Source of the DNA: Sisyra terminalis
Taxonomy: Eukaryota > Arthropoda > Insecta > Neuroptera > Sisyridae
Length of the DNA: 64,000 nt
Assembly: GCA_958496175.1 (NCBI GenBank)
Contig: OY292279.1
Span: 22,444,001-22,508,000 of the forward strand
Reading direction: 5' to 3'
The translations under genes were made by a program, and so were the position numbers. Below are positions 27,101 through 34,794 of this stretch, in pieces; the stretch's first letter is position 1; every line of letters starts with the position of its first letter. Under the pieces are notes generated by a model. The model was not told the DNA's origin, ran no database searches, and was given only the letters and a program-made list of their open reading frames with translations.

Positions 27101-30100
27101 TTAATGTTGTTCGCAGAATCTTTCTAAAGATACTTTTTATTCATTGGGGTCGGGAGACTGACGTCGGGGAAGTACGAAATTCATGTATACGTACATAATT
27201 TTAGTGTCTTACAACAATTGAAGTTTTAAAATACCTACATAACTACATGAAATTAAAGTTAGAAATAATCTACATACCTCAGTAAGGATCATCCTTCTAT
27301 ATCACGGTAGATAACTTTCTATTATTCGAAGATTTTGGAAAAAGGCTATATTTGTAATAAGTAAAAGCCTTTTGGAAAGTCCTTACAACATAAATATGAA
27401 TGCATTAATCCTTAAAAACTTTCAAATGAACCAATTATAAATTTGTTGGTTCGCCTTCTTTTATAAGCGCGAATTACAATAATAAGAATATGACAGAAAT
27501 AGTTTATTACAAAAGATATTCGTTCCTAAGTTTTTATAAATATAAAACTAATTGTACTTAAGTCGAATTATTCGTAATTCGTAACCGTTAAAAACAATTC
27601 AGTACAGTAAGTTAGTGGTAATAATATTCTGAGGTAATATATTCTTGGTAAACATTGTTCAATTATACTGATGCAATAAACTGTTGACAATAGTTTTCCA
27701 GCGATTGATCTACCTACACCCAAATTAAAGTTTAAAAAATCTGCATGGCATTATAAATAATATGTTTAACTTATAATTATTTTGAATTGAGCTCTTCTAA
27801 AAAGAAAACATAATCTATAAATATTTTATGTCTAAATAAAGAATTGATACTTTTTTCTACAATATTGGAAATTTCAAACGTAACGTAGAGTGCTATTATT
27901 TTTTTAAACAGAATAATTGGTCATGAGGTTAATCGATTACTTAATATTTAAAAGTATTTCTGTTTTTAATTCCATGTGATAATTTTATTAAGCTCTATCC
28001 TATATCGGTAGAACTGCATGTCAAAGTTTAGATTTTACTTATTTACTTAAACTTTAGAAATGTAGGGCACAAATTAAAAAAAAAACTTTATTTTACTTTT
28101 ATACTTTTATACTTTTATCTTGAATTTATTTCGTCGCAGAGTCTAGCAGTGTTATAGTTTCCTTACTAAACTTTTCAATTTTGAAACAATAAGTTCTTTA
28201 ATTTATCAATTAAGGTTTGTAACTTTGAGTGCCCATTAATGAAACGGTGTCTTTCTATTGTAGTTTCCAGTTTCCATCATTGCAGACATTTGGCGAAGAT
28301 TTGATCGCCGTGTTAGATTTCTTACATGTGAAATATGTAGTTGGATTTGGGGAAGGCGCTGGTGCCAACGTGTTGGCACGTTTTGCCTTGGCACATCCAA
28401 CTCGACTTTTGGGGTTGATTTTGATCAATTGCACGGGAAGTGCAGCAACTGTGACCGATTCCTTCAAAAGTAAAGTAAGTTCGTTTGTTTTTGTGTATTT
28501 ATAATTGATTAATTTTGAGTTTTTATTTTTAGTTTATGGGCTGGTTTGGACGAGAACGTATGAGTCAACCGACGACTGATTTTCTCGTCTATCATCGATT
28601 TGGACATGTAAAATTTATCTTCTTTCATTCTCGTGAATAAAGTTTAATAAAATGAAATTTTTAGCAATTGTTTAACGATACCAATCCAGACAAGGAAAAA
28701 GTCGTCAATGAATTTTGTGAAAAATTGAAGAGTTCTTTACAACCACGAAACTTGCAACAGTATGTCAATGCTTTCTTAAGGTAAATTTTACAATTGCTAC
28801 ATACCTACTTATATAAATGGAACTTACTGATTTTTTATTTTTTAGCCGAAAAGATTTGTCGTTAAAAGGAAATAAAGTGGATACTCTTTTGGTTACTGGC
28901 ATGTTGAGTCCATATGCTTCAGTTGTAGACCAGCTATACAAAGATGCTGATAAAGAAAAAACAAACATTCTCAAAATAGAAAAGTCAGGCCATGTTCTGA
29001 TCGATACAGTAAGTAGAATATTTCAACAGGTTTTAAAATTGGCCAACATTTCACAGTTTTAAAATAAATCATAGTTTTAAAGTAAACCAATTTCATAAGC
29101 TATTTTACATTCATACTTAAGCCTATAAAATTTCGAATTCAATTACAAATTGTTTTACTTGTAACAATAAGCTTTTGATTCTTTAAGACGTTTATAGTGA
29201 TTTCATTGTTATAGATAGTTTTGAATACTATTCTTTATCAAAAGATTTTCAAAGAACTTTTCCTTTATAATTTTTAAAAAAATTGATGCTTTTTTTATCC
29301 CATTGCAGTACAAAATTAATAGACATTATTGGTTAACAAGTACTTTCCTAATTTACTTAGGCCTCAAGGTATCAACATTGTTGATTTGTAATATTTATCA
29401 CTCCATTACCGAAGGTAAAGCAAATCAAACCTTCAATTTCTGTAATAAATATTGGAGCTTAAATGTATATTGCGGGTAATTTTACCAAAAAATGTTGTTT
29501 TACAAACATTAAGTTCTGAGCTTGCAATTGAGCTATACCTATTTTATTTTGCCATACGTGAGGTTGAGCTATGTTAGTCAAATTAGCTGAAAAGAATAAA
29601 TTAGTCATCAATTACTACCCTCTGAAAATTGATCAAATTTTCTAAATACTTATCAAAATTACTATAATCCAGCGTTTTTAAACTTTTTTCGCTCTATGGA
29701 CCCGCAAGTATGGTATTTTTACGAATGAAGGTATTCTAAACTTGCAATCTTTGATAGGAAAATGTGTCAAAATATAGCACCGCCACAAGGGTGTTTGGGG
29801 TACTAACTTAAATTACTTAAGTAACTATTGGCTTTCTAAGTAAAAGTACAAAGCATTACATAGTTTCGGTTAAAGTAAGTTCTTTAGACATACCTGTGGC
29901 GGCGCTACAACTCAATACATTTTTTCATTATGCATTGCATGATTGGATCACCATCTTAAATAATACTTTACTTTGGGATCCCTAGACCGAAAATGGTTAA
30001 AACATGCTGGATTATAGTAATTTTGATAAGAATTAACAAACTTTGATCAATGTTTGAAAGATGGTAATTGATGACTAATTTATTATTTTCACTTAATTTG

Positions 30101-32845
30101 GCTATCATACCTCAACCTCTTGTTTGATGATATAAAGTTTAAATAAAGCTCAATGAAGCATATGAATTAATATTTACCTTACCCCGAAGAAAATCAATTA
30201 CAATTTCAAATTCAAAGACGTCTTTATTCCTTAACAATACATTAAAAAAGCCAGCAATTTCGGTTCATTTATAATATTAATACAAATACAAAAAAAAAAA
30301 TGAGAAAAAAATTATGAGGCTACGGAGTCCTAGAGGTCCGCGGACCACAGATTAAGAAACACTGCTATAGTTGTTAGGTTTGAATAACAATCATTGTACT
30401 GCCTTGGAAAAAAGAACTTATAAATAAGTTAATAACTTATAAAATTAGTTTGAGAAGTTTGATAATATATTAATGATTTTTTTTAACTAATAGAGTTATT
30501 ATTAATTTTTTGCATTAATATTCCCTCCCGTATCTAAATAAACAGCATATGACAAAACGTAACCCTAATATACATAACTCGAAGTAAGTACTTACATCGT
30601 GTATTTCAAAACTTGTGAATTTAAAATACTACATTTGAATAATATATCAGGAAAAACGCAAAAGAACAAATCTTTATCGACGTAAGTATTGTTATGTTTG
30701 TTATATTTTGTCATACCACCATTATCATATTCCTTATTTAAATTTTAAAAGTACATACATCATACTTAAGAAAACATTTTTTCCGACGATATTTTACCTT
30801 GCGGATCGTAGATGTCAGTTCCAACTAATAATATACTTCAATATTTTGGTCCAATTTAAACATTTTCATAGTTTATTTTACTAAATTGTAATTTTTCTTC
30901 ATCTTAAATTTGTTCTTATCAATAAACAAATTATTCTAACACATAATAATCGAAAATAAAGGAAAACTATTTTATAAATACAAACGAAAAATAATGGTGG
31001 TAAATATAAATTTCTGTTAAATTTAGAATATGATCTTTAATTTAATTACGGAACGTTCTAAAAATTTCACATGTTAAACTTGGTGAAATGTATATTTTCC
31101 ATTCAATTATTTTTCCTTGAAAAACTGATAAGCAAAAATTAAACAATGATTGTGTATCGAACTCATTTATATTTGTTGCTTAAGTAATTGTGGAAAAAAC
31201 ATTTTATCTTATTGTTCTGCAATAATTAAAAGAAAAACATAAACTTTATGCTTTTTTGAATTCTTGTTGGCCGACATGTACACAAGGTTACTAATAATGT
31301 TATTAAAGAATACATATCTCTGAATACCAATGCTGATTTTAGTTTTATTTGATTTTTGTATTTGGTTTCTTTTATCAATATTTTACTCATGTTTTAAATT
31401 TAAAATAGTTTTTCTATTACTGGAATTATGCAATGAATGTGGGAATAAAAGGTTGTCAAGAATAAATTTTCTTTAAATTGAACTATTATTCTTTAATATT
31501 TAGTAGATATATAGAATGAAAAATAAAAATCCTTCACATTTGGTGACCTAACTGCATGGTTTGCAATTGAATCAGGATAGGAAAATAGATTTTTTTCATT
31601 AGTGAAATCTTACTATTTTCACTACCATTACCGATCATGAGTCCGACACTGATATCAGAGTCGGTTCTAGGGTTTTGAGCGCCCCGGGCACTCGTCCGGC
31701 TTATCCACCTCTTTATCCACCCTTACTTAAGCTGTACCATAGAGTAGATGGACCCCATACGTCCTAGGTTAAATTTAATGATTTTTTTCCCCAATCGCCG
31801 TTTCTGGGTATCCTTTCCTTAAAATTTTTGTATACAAAGTATCCTCTGTCTTCTAAATCAGCAAAGAGAGGCCGGAAAATGGGATAACTCAAACTTTCAT
31901 TTTCTCTTCAAAAAATATAAAAATACGTTTGCTCTATGGAACACTTTTATGGAGTTAAGCCGCTGAAATCAAAATAAAGAAAAAAAATTAATAAGCTATG
32001 TAACGAGTGCAGTAGAAATCTGCTCAAAATTTTTCGTACTTATGATTTTACGTTGATATGGTCTTGCTTCACATCAGTAGCGTTGCGTGGTGGGTACCAA
32101 GGGAGCCATGGCCCCCGGGTGGCACATGAAAATGGGGCAGCATATTGACATCAATAATTCCATAAAAGATTTTACTTTGAGAAAAACATAAAGAGCTTTT
32201 TAATGAGTTAAAGAATTTAAAGGTATTTGACTTTTTATAAATTTTCTTGACTAATGATGAAAATTGTGGGCGGCAAATTTCCGGTCGTCCCCGGGCGGCA
32301 AAATCACACGCTACGCTACTGTCCAACGTAGGCTTGAAAAATTGAAATTTTAACTTGACCTGAAGAATTCTTCTTTTTAATTTAATAATCTCAATTTGAA
32401 TCATTTATCTTTCAAAAATTTTCATTACAAGCGCTGTTGAAAAAGGCATTTTGAAATCATTACATTTAAAATGCCTTTAATAATTTTAAACGACTTTTAA
32501 TGGCTTCTAATAGGTTTTTCGAACATTTAAAATGCCTTTAAATGCCTTTAAATGCCTTTTTTTAACAAGAAGACTATCGTAACATAAATTAAAATTGAAC
32601 TTAATTATGGATTTATTTGTTCTGCTTAGTAATTTTATTTTTTATGAAACCAATCTTATCGTGTTTATTTTTTTTTTCAGCCTGTAAAAGTTGCACAAAG
32701 CATTTTATTGTTTTGTAAAGGCCAAGGGCTTTTGTCATCTCTTCCCATGCCAGGTGTGGATAGCCCAAGGAGAATGTCGCGAGGAATGAGTATGGAGGAA
32801 TACGATAAACCAAATATCCGAAGACTATCTCTCACAACATCTTAA
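15114..32845 (+). CDS. MESK2: MESK2 / NDRG-family protein, 3' part of gene (7 exons)
   Basis: This is the insect homologue of the N-myc downstream-regulated (NDRG) family, alpha/beta-hydrolase-fold proteins without a proven enzyme activity; fly MESK2 was named as a misexpression suppressor of KSR in Ras signalling. Exons at 15114-15177, 20732-20849, 28264-28474, 28533-28607, 28665-28780, 28846-29008 and 32681-32845 total 912 nt, exactly 304 codons including TAA. All junctions are GT-AG and phases 1, 2, 0, 0, 2, 0 fit. Visible landmarks are FLTVHDLGCN, VDAPGHEDNAP, the nucleophile-elbow equivalent GFGEGAGAN (G-x-G-x-G with Glu where hydrolases have Ser, as expected for NDRG proteins), ARFALAHP, GMLSPYAS, and the C-terminal MSMEEYDKPNIRRLSLT with an RRLS phosphosite-like motif. 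The N-terminal part before GD (upstream exon ending in phase 0) was not found in 1-15113. Family assignment is firm. Confidence 0.93.
15320..15550 (-). pseudogene. Unidentified coding-like relic within MESK2 intron A
   Basis: A 76-codon open frame on the minus strand reads RMPEVLHVFVTTQVFHVDLI, then GLSLDLYAPNPLNPETKF, a composition less lysine/asparagine-driven than chance frames here. I do not recognise the family. It may be a transposon fragment or chance. Confidence 0.2.
16055..16390 (+). pseudogene. mariner-type transposase relic
   Basis: In broken frames the sequence reads LQHDNVRLL (about 16172-16198), the mariner (L)xHDNARPH box that carries the second catalytic Asp. It is followed about 60 bp later by LPYPA, then after a frameshift SSKVVSLDF, a stop, and LFQSLHHCLSG, which parallels the YSPDLAPSDYHLF(R/K)SL block of the family. 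A frameshift and internal stops show it is dead. It lies in MESK2 intron A. Confidence 0.7.
16457..16805. mobile_element. 349-bp hAT-like MITE
   Basis: It is flanked by a perfect 8-bp direct repeat GATATTGA (16449-16456 and 16806-16813). The ends CTAGGAGCGAATTTAGGAG and, inverted, CAGGGCCGGATTTAGAG form imperfect terminal inverted repeats. No coding capacity was found. Confidence 0.7.
16846..17461. mobile_element. hAT-type MITE, TAGTGTCCGACC family, copy A (616 bp)
   Basis: Ends are TAGTGTCCGACC and GGTCGGATACTA. The flanks CTTAAAAC and CTTAATAC form an 8-bp target duplication with one mismatch. Sub-terminal regions are rich in CCGAAACCGAAAC and its complement. It has no transposase, so it is non-autonomous. 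Confidence 0.85.
17470..18670. other. Unassigned intronic sequence
   Basis: Part of MESK2 intron A. No open frame, repeat or splice-flanked exon was recognised. Confidence 0.45.
18675..19228. mobile_element. Tc1/mariner-type MITE (554 bp)
   Basis: Terminal inverted repeats CCGTCTTTCTCCAAAAATAA and, inverted, CCGTCTTTTTCCGAAAATAA are flanked by TA on both sides (18673-18674, 19229-19230). An internal second copy of the CCAAAAATAAG motif occurs at each end. TA duplication and TIR sequence fit a mariner-type non-autonomous element. Confidence 0.75.
19249..19483. mobile_element. Small MITE with CACTAGCGTTGCGTG end
   Basis: Left end CACTAGCGTTGCGTG and right end CACGCTACATTTCTG are inverted and similar to the element at 32075-32321. 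GC-rich interior patches (GTCCGGGCCATGGCC) stand out. The flanks show no clear target duplication. Confidence 0.5.
19570..19655 (-). repeat. SINE tail fragment
   Basis: GGCTCTAGAGTTAATAAAAA then GAGAAATAGTGAAAATTT matches the inverse of the SINE tail seen at 20.3 and 22.7 kb. The tRNA-like head is lost. Confidence 0.5.
20312..20469 (-). repeat. tRNA-like SINE, minus copy
   Basis: On the minus strand it reads CTGGCGGCTGAGTGGTCTAG, then GGGTTCGATTC (B-box) and the tail ending in AAGCGACGGTAAATAACAA. This is one of the better-preserved copies. Confidence 0.8.
20732..20849 (+). CDS. MESK2: MESK2 internal exon 2
   Basis: The acceptor is TTTTCTTTTAG and the donor is AC|GTAAGT. The first codon (His) is completed by the previous exon. 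It encodes TTFNDFVNHPAMTEIRDR, then SVFISVDAPGHEDNAPVLPE, the conserved NDRG segment holding the DAPG(H/Q)xDxA signature. It ends after two bases of a Thr codon completed in the exon at 28264. Confidence 0.92.
21130..21365. mobile_element. Inverted-repeat element, ATGTCCC family, copy 1
   Basis: The left half GACTCATGTCCCTTTCGAAT, then CTGGCAACGTTGCATTTTCT, is mirrored by the right half AACAACGTTGCCAGATTTGA, then GGGACTTGAGCC. A similar structure is at 23245-23480. Likely a TIR-type MITE of about 220 bp. Confidence 0.65.
22675..22850 (+). repeat. tRNA-like SINE, plus copy
   Basis: CTAGTGGCCTAGTGGTCAAG, GTGGCCGCTCC, the B-box GGGTTCGAATT, then the tail CTCTAGAGCCGTTAAAATG. The open frames over this stretch are incidental. 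Confidence 0.8.
23245..23480. mobile_element. Inverted-repeat element, ATGTCCC family, copy 2
   Basis: GGCCCATGTTCCTTTTAG, then CTGACAACGTTGCATTTTCT, is mirrored by AGAAAATGCAATATTAACAG, then GAGCATGAGCC. It shares the CAACGTTGCATTTTCTA core with 21130-21365. Confidence 0.65.
25835..25966 (+). repeat. tRNA-like SINE with internal deletion
   Basis: CCTACTGGTGGCCGAGTGGT is joined directly to GGATTCGAATTTCG, so about 30 bp between the A- and B-box regions are missing. The tail (CTAGTCACTAAAGACC, AAGCGACGGTAAATAA) is intact. Confidence 0.8.
26468..26718. mobile_element. 251-bp MITE with AGGGGCC ends
   Basis: Ends AGGGGCCATACATAATTTAC and, inverted, AGGGGCCATGCATAAAATAC are terminal inverted repeats with a conserved ACGTCACA/TGTGACGT. 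The flanks GAATTATA and GAATAATT agree at 6 of 8 positions. The stretch is GC-rich relative to the intron. Confidence 0.7.
28264..28474 (+). CDS. MESK2: MESK2 internal exon 3 (nucleophile-elbow exon)
   Basis: The exon begins after TCTATTGTAG and ends at AAA|GTAAGT in phase 0. It encodes FQFPSLQTFGEDLIAVLDFL, then HVKYVVGFGEGAGANVLARF and ALAHPTRLLGLILINCTGSA. The GFGEGAG turn replaces the GxSxG nucleophile elbow of active hydrolases. An alternative donor four bases upstream (AAAA|GTAAAG) exists, but would break the frame with the next exon. Confidence 0.95.
28533..28607 (+). CDS. MESK2: MESK2 internal exon 4
   Basis: This 25-codon exon is phase 0 on both sides, with acceptor TTTTTAG and donor CAT|GTAAAA. 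It encodes FMGWFGRERM then SQPTTDFLVYHRFGH, the cap-domain segment of NDRG proteins. Short introns of 58 and 57 bp flank it, in contrast to the kilobase introns elsewhere in the gene. Confidence 0.92.
28665..28780 (+). CDS. MESK2: MESK2 internal exon 5
   Basis: It starts at TTTTTAG|CAATTG and ends at TTAAG|GTAAAT. It encodes QLFNDTNPDKEKVVNEFCEK, then LKSSLQPRNLQQYVNAFL plus two bases of a split Ser codon. NPDKEK and the NLxxYVxAF motif are typical of insect MESK2. Confidence 0.93.
28846..29008 (+). CDS. MESK2: MESK2 internal exon 6
   Basis: The acceptor is ATTTTTTAG|CCG and the donor is ACA|GTAAGT. It encodes RKDLSLKGNKVDTLLVTGML, then SPYASVVDQLYKDADKEKTN and ILKIEKSGHVLIDT. This is the late beta-strand region of the fold. 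The frame stays open through the donor up to TAA at 29060-29062, so intron retention gives a short alternative tail described separately. Confidence 0.94.
29009..29062 (+). CDS. MESK2: Possible read-through C-terminus of MESK2 (retained intron)
   Basis: If the GTAAGT donor at 29009 is not used, the exon 6 frame continues for 17 residues (VSRIFQQVLKLANISQF) and stops at 29060-29062; AATAAA follows at 29063-29068. The RIFQQVLKLA stretch can be laid against KVAQSILLFC, which the spliced exon places at the same distance after the shared Thr, with the hydrophobic pattern kept but only two identities. The resulting protein would have 266 rather than 303 residues over the visible part. It is an inference; a chance open tail is possible in AT-rich DNA. 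Confidence 0.35.
   Translation, partial: VSRIFQQVLKLANISQF
29560..30130. repeat. Long inverted repeat nested with the hAT-like element
   Basis: The left arm includes TTAGTCATCAATTACTACCC and TTATCAAAATTACTATAATC; the right arm includes GATTATAGTAATTTTGATAA and GGTAATTGATGACTAATTTA. Arms are about 150 bp. Pairing continues through the CAGCGTTTTTAAAC end, so the right arm holds a second, internal copy of this transposon end. Confidence 0.75.
29670..30364. mobile_element. hAT-like element, 695 bp, CAGYGTTTYTTAA ends
   Basis: The left end CAGCGTTTTTAAAC and, inverted, the right end CAGTGTTTCTTAATC, with GGACC sub-terminal motifs on both sides, fit hAT-type termini. The flanks CTATAATC and CTATAGTT agree at 6 of 8 positions. 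No transposase frame is present. Confidence 0.6.
32075..32321. mobile_element. 247-bp MITE, CAGTAGCGTTGCGTG ends
   Basis: Ends CAGTAGCGTTGCGTG and CACACGCTACGCTACTG are inverted repeats. The interior is GC-rich at both ends (GGCCCCCGGGTGGC, CCCCGGGCGGC). No matching target duplication was found. It lies in MESK2 intron C. Confidence 0.65.
32435..32567. mobile_element. ~133-bp MITE with AAAGGCATTT repeats
   Basis: TGTTGAAAAAGGCATTTTG at the left is mirrored by AAATGCCTTTTTTTAACA at the right. The interior has repeated AAATGCCTTTA units. Confidence 0.55.
32681..32845 (+). CDS. MESK2: MESK2 terminal exon
   Basis: It begins after a long T tract and CAG, in phase 0. It encodes PVKVAQSILLFCKGQGLL, then SSLPMPGVDSPRRMSRGMSM and EEYDKPNIRRLSLTTS, followed by TAA. 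The first part is the last helix of the hydrolase fold. The rest is the disordered Ser/Arg-rich tail of NDRG proteins, with basophilic-kinase-like sites (RRMS, RRLS). It lies 3.7 kb from exon 6, with several transposons between. Confidence 0.95.
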   Translation, partial: PVKVAQSILLFCKGQGLLSSLPMPGVDSPRRMSRGMSMEEYDKPNIRRLSLTTS

Positions 32846-33716
32846 ATCTAATCAAATACCAAATATATCCGGTACACAAAAAAAAAAACAATCATACCAA
32901 TAATGAGTAACCACTATAAATTAAGCCTGCATTAATATCACAAAAAGTTATTATAAATCAAATAAATATATCATATAAACCGTCTTCCTCGGATTTTAAA
33001 ATTACCACAATTAGTCTGTTCAAACTTCAAATGGAGCTTAGCGAGCTTAGTTTGTACTTTAAAATGTACAAAAACTCTAATTCTAATATTAAGTTGAGTT
33101 AATATGTATTCCAGTGTATGGAAAAGAAAAATGTCAAATATGAATATTTGATTTAAATTTTTATAGTCATTTTGTTTGCTTAATTATTTATTTTGTCATG
33201 CTACTTTATGTAGTTATTTTTTAAAAAAAAATTAATTGGCTTTAATATGATTTTATTAAATTAAGCATTTAGCAATTTAAATTGTAGAATTTTTTAAACA
33301 TTATAATATAATATTATACTTAATAATAAAGTATTTTAAAAGATGTTATGTTTTTACTATTTCGTATTGTATATATTTAAAGCTACTTAAGGCCTTATTA
33401 CAACCTAATATTCAAATCATTTGATAGTGGGGATTCAAACCTTTTAACTATTCAGGAAAATTAAAAGCTTTGGCTGACTTTGGCAGATGCGCCAGCAGTG
33501 GCATTTTCCGTAAGCTGTTTGACATGTATGTCAATGTATGTGTAGCATAGCGCTTATCTATGACGTGAAATAATAACAAATAAGTTTTATTAAGTGTAAA
33601 ACGATAAAAAAAAACGAATAATAAAACCATGTTTTATGCATTTATTACAAATTTTAATAATGATAATTTTTGTGGAGTTAACATTTCACTAAGATTTTTG
33701 AACACTGTTGAAAAAA
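32846..33716 (+). promoter_or_regulatory. MESK2 3' UTR and presumed TXNDC12 promoter region
   Basis: This spacer between two same-strand genes must hold the MESK2 3' end and the start region of the next gene. Two AATAAA motifs are visible. I see no convincing TATA box that stands out from the AT-rich background, and no transposon-like structure. Confidence 0.4.
32961..32966 (+). terminator. Candidate MESK2 polyadenylation signal
   Basis: A canonical AATAAA lies about 115 bp after the MESK2 stop; another is at 33325-33330. Both precede the TXNDC12 start. The choice between them cannot be made from sequence alone. Confidence 0.4.
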
Positions 33717-34408
33717 ATGTTGTGTGGAAAAGGTCGAGCTTTTTCAACAATTGAAATTATTTTAATTGTTACTCAAATTTTAATTGTTTGGAATCATGTC
33801 GCCTTATGTTCGCGCCTTGATTATTCGCATGGTTTTGGAGATTACAAATGGGCAGAAAGTTTAAAAGCGGCCGAAAAGGAAGCCATAGAAAAGAACCAAC
33901 CAATTTTGGTGGTGATACATAAAAGTTGGTGCAGTACCTGTCGATATCTTAAACCAAAATTTGCTGCATCAAAAGCCATTAAGGAACAAAGCAATCACTT
34001 CACGATGGTCAGCTTGGAGGACAATGACGAGCCTGAAGGGCATAAATATGCTCCTGATGGAAAATATTACCCCCGGTAAAGTTTTAACTAAATTATTTTG
34101 GTCAAACGCTGTTAAACTATGCATAACATGCTTCAAAGCACCAAGCATAAACTATTCAGTCTGAAGCTTTTAACAATTAATTAAAGCTCACAAATAATTT
34201 CTTAAAATGGTTAAGTTTTGTGTTGCTTATTTTTGTTGTTGTATTTTTATTTTTCAGAATTCTATTTTATTCCCCCAATGGAGCTCTCATCAATATAATA
34301 AATTCTCATGGAAGTAGAGAATACAAATATTACTATTCTAACCCTGATGATATTGCAGATTCAATGAAAAAAGTCATTAATTCAAAGGACAAAAACTATG
34401 AGTTATGA
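33717..34408 (+). CDS. TXNDC12: TXNDC12/AGR-family ER thioredoxin-like protein (2 exons)
   Basis: Exons 33717-34075 and 34258-34408 (phase 2 junction, donor CG|GTAAAG, acceptor TTTTTCAG) give 169 residues; human TXNDC12 (ERp18) is about 172. The protein starts with a basic, then hydrophobic, signal-like segment (residues about 14-31, IEIILIVTQILIVW). The mature domain has GFGDYKWAESL, the active-site stretch VVIHKSWCSTC (CSTC in place of the CGAC of human TXNDC12), LKPKFA, SLEDNDEP, APDGKYYPR with the cis-Pro region, and ILFYSPNG in exon 2. Members are ER oxidoreductases or chaperones of disulfide formation. The C-terminus is DKNYEL, a divergent KDEL-type ER-retention signal. The first ATG in frame is at 33717 (a TTG lies three codons upstream). 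It is expected to act in the ER lumen. Confidence 0.93.
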
Positions 34409-34516
34409 AAACTTGACTAGAAATTTCTTTATAACTTTATTACTTCTTACTGTTGTTTATTGTTAAAAAGAAATGTTTTATAGTAAGGAAACATTTTCAT
34501 TGTATATAACAACTTT

Positions 34517-34522
34517 AATAAA
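34517..34522 (+). terminator. Polyadenylation signal of TXNDC12-like gene
   Basis: AATAAA lies 109 bp after the stop codon and is followed by T-rich sequence. It is the first AATAAA after the gene and fits its 3' end. Confidence 0.6.
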
Positions 34523-34794
34523 TATTTTATCTGAATTCTTCATAAACTTCTTATCTTTTATTACTTCCTATTACTTCCTTCATTTAAATTTTCAGTTTTT
34601 AGCAAAATACAACGAAAAATTGTGTATCTTATTTAATACAAAGTAGATATTAAGTTTATGGTAGTTACCATTTTGTTTGAATTTTATTAAATTAAAATTT
34701 TAATCATTTACTCCCTTTGTAAGAAATTTAATGAAAAACATTATTTATGCAGTCTATCAAATATGTTTTAAATATTTTTATATATTAAACTAAA

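Larger units (their letters stand above)
20850..28263 (+). other. MESK2 intron B
   Basis: This 7.4-kb intron carries two inverted-repeat elements (21.1 and 23.2 kb), two SINEs (22.7 and 25.8 kb) and a 251-bp GGGGCC MITE. The rest, notably 23500-25800 and 26720-28200, shows only AT-rich sequence with short random open frames. No exon is missing by phase. Confidence 0.7.
29069..32680 (+). other. MESK2 intron C
   Basis: The 3.7-kb last intron holds the nested hAT structure at 29.6-30.4 kb and small MITEs at 32.1 and 32.5 kb. At 31650-31740 there is an isolated GC-rich transposon end (GGTTCTAGGG, then GCGCCCCGGG). 30380-31600 shows nothing recognisable. Confidence 0.6.

Noticed and set aside
28255..28467. 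Minus-strand open frame of 70 codons
   Set aside because: It lies opposite the well-supported MESK2 exon at 28264-28474 and is a shadow of its codon structure.
28765..28974. Minus-strand open frame of 69 codons
   Set aside because: It is opposite MESK2 exon 6, whose plus-strand frame is clearly homologous to NDRG proteins.
32069..32404. Minus-strand open frame of 111 codons
   Set aside because: It covers a 247-bp MITE with inverted ends inside MESK2 intron C. The residues come from the transposon's GC-rich ends.
33961..34164. Second plus-strand frame overlapping the TXNDC12 exon
   Set aside because: It is an alternate frame of the first exon and intron. The homologous frame is 33717-34075 spliced to 34258.
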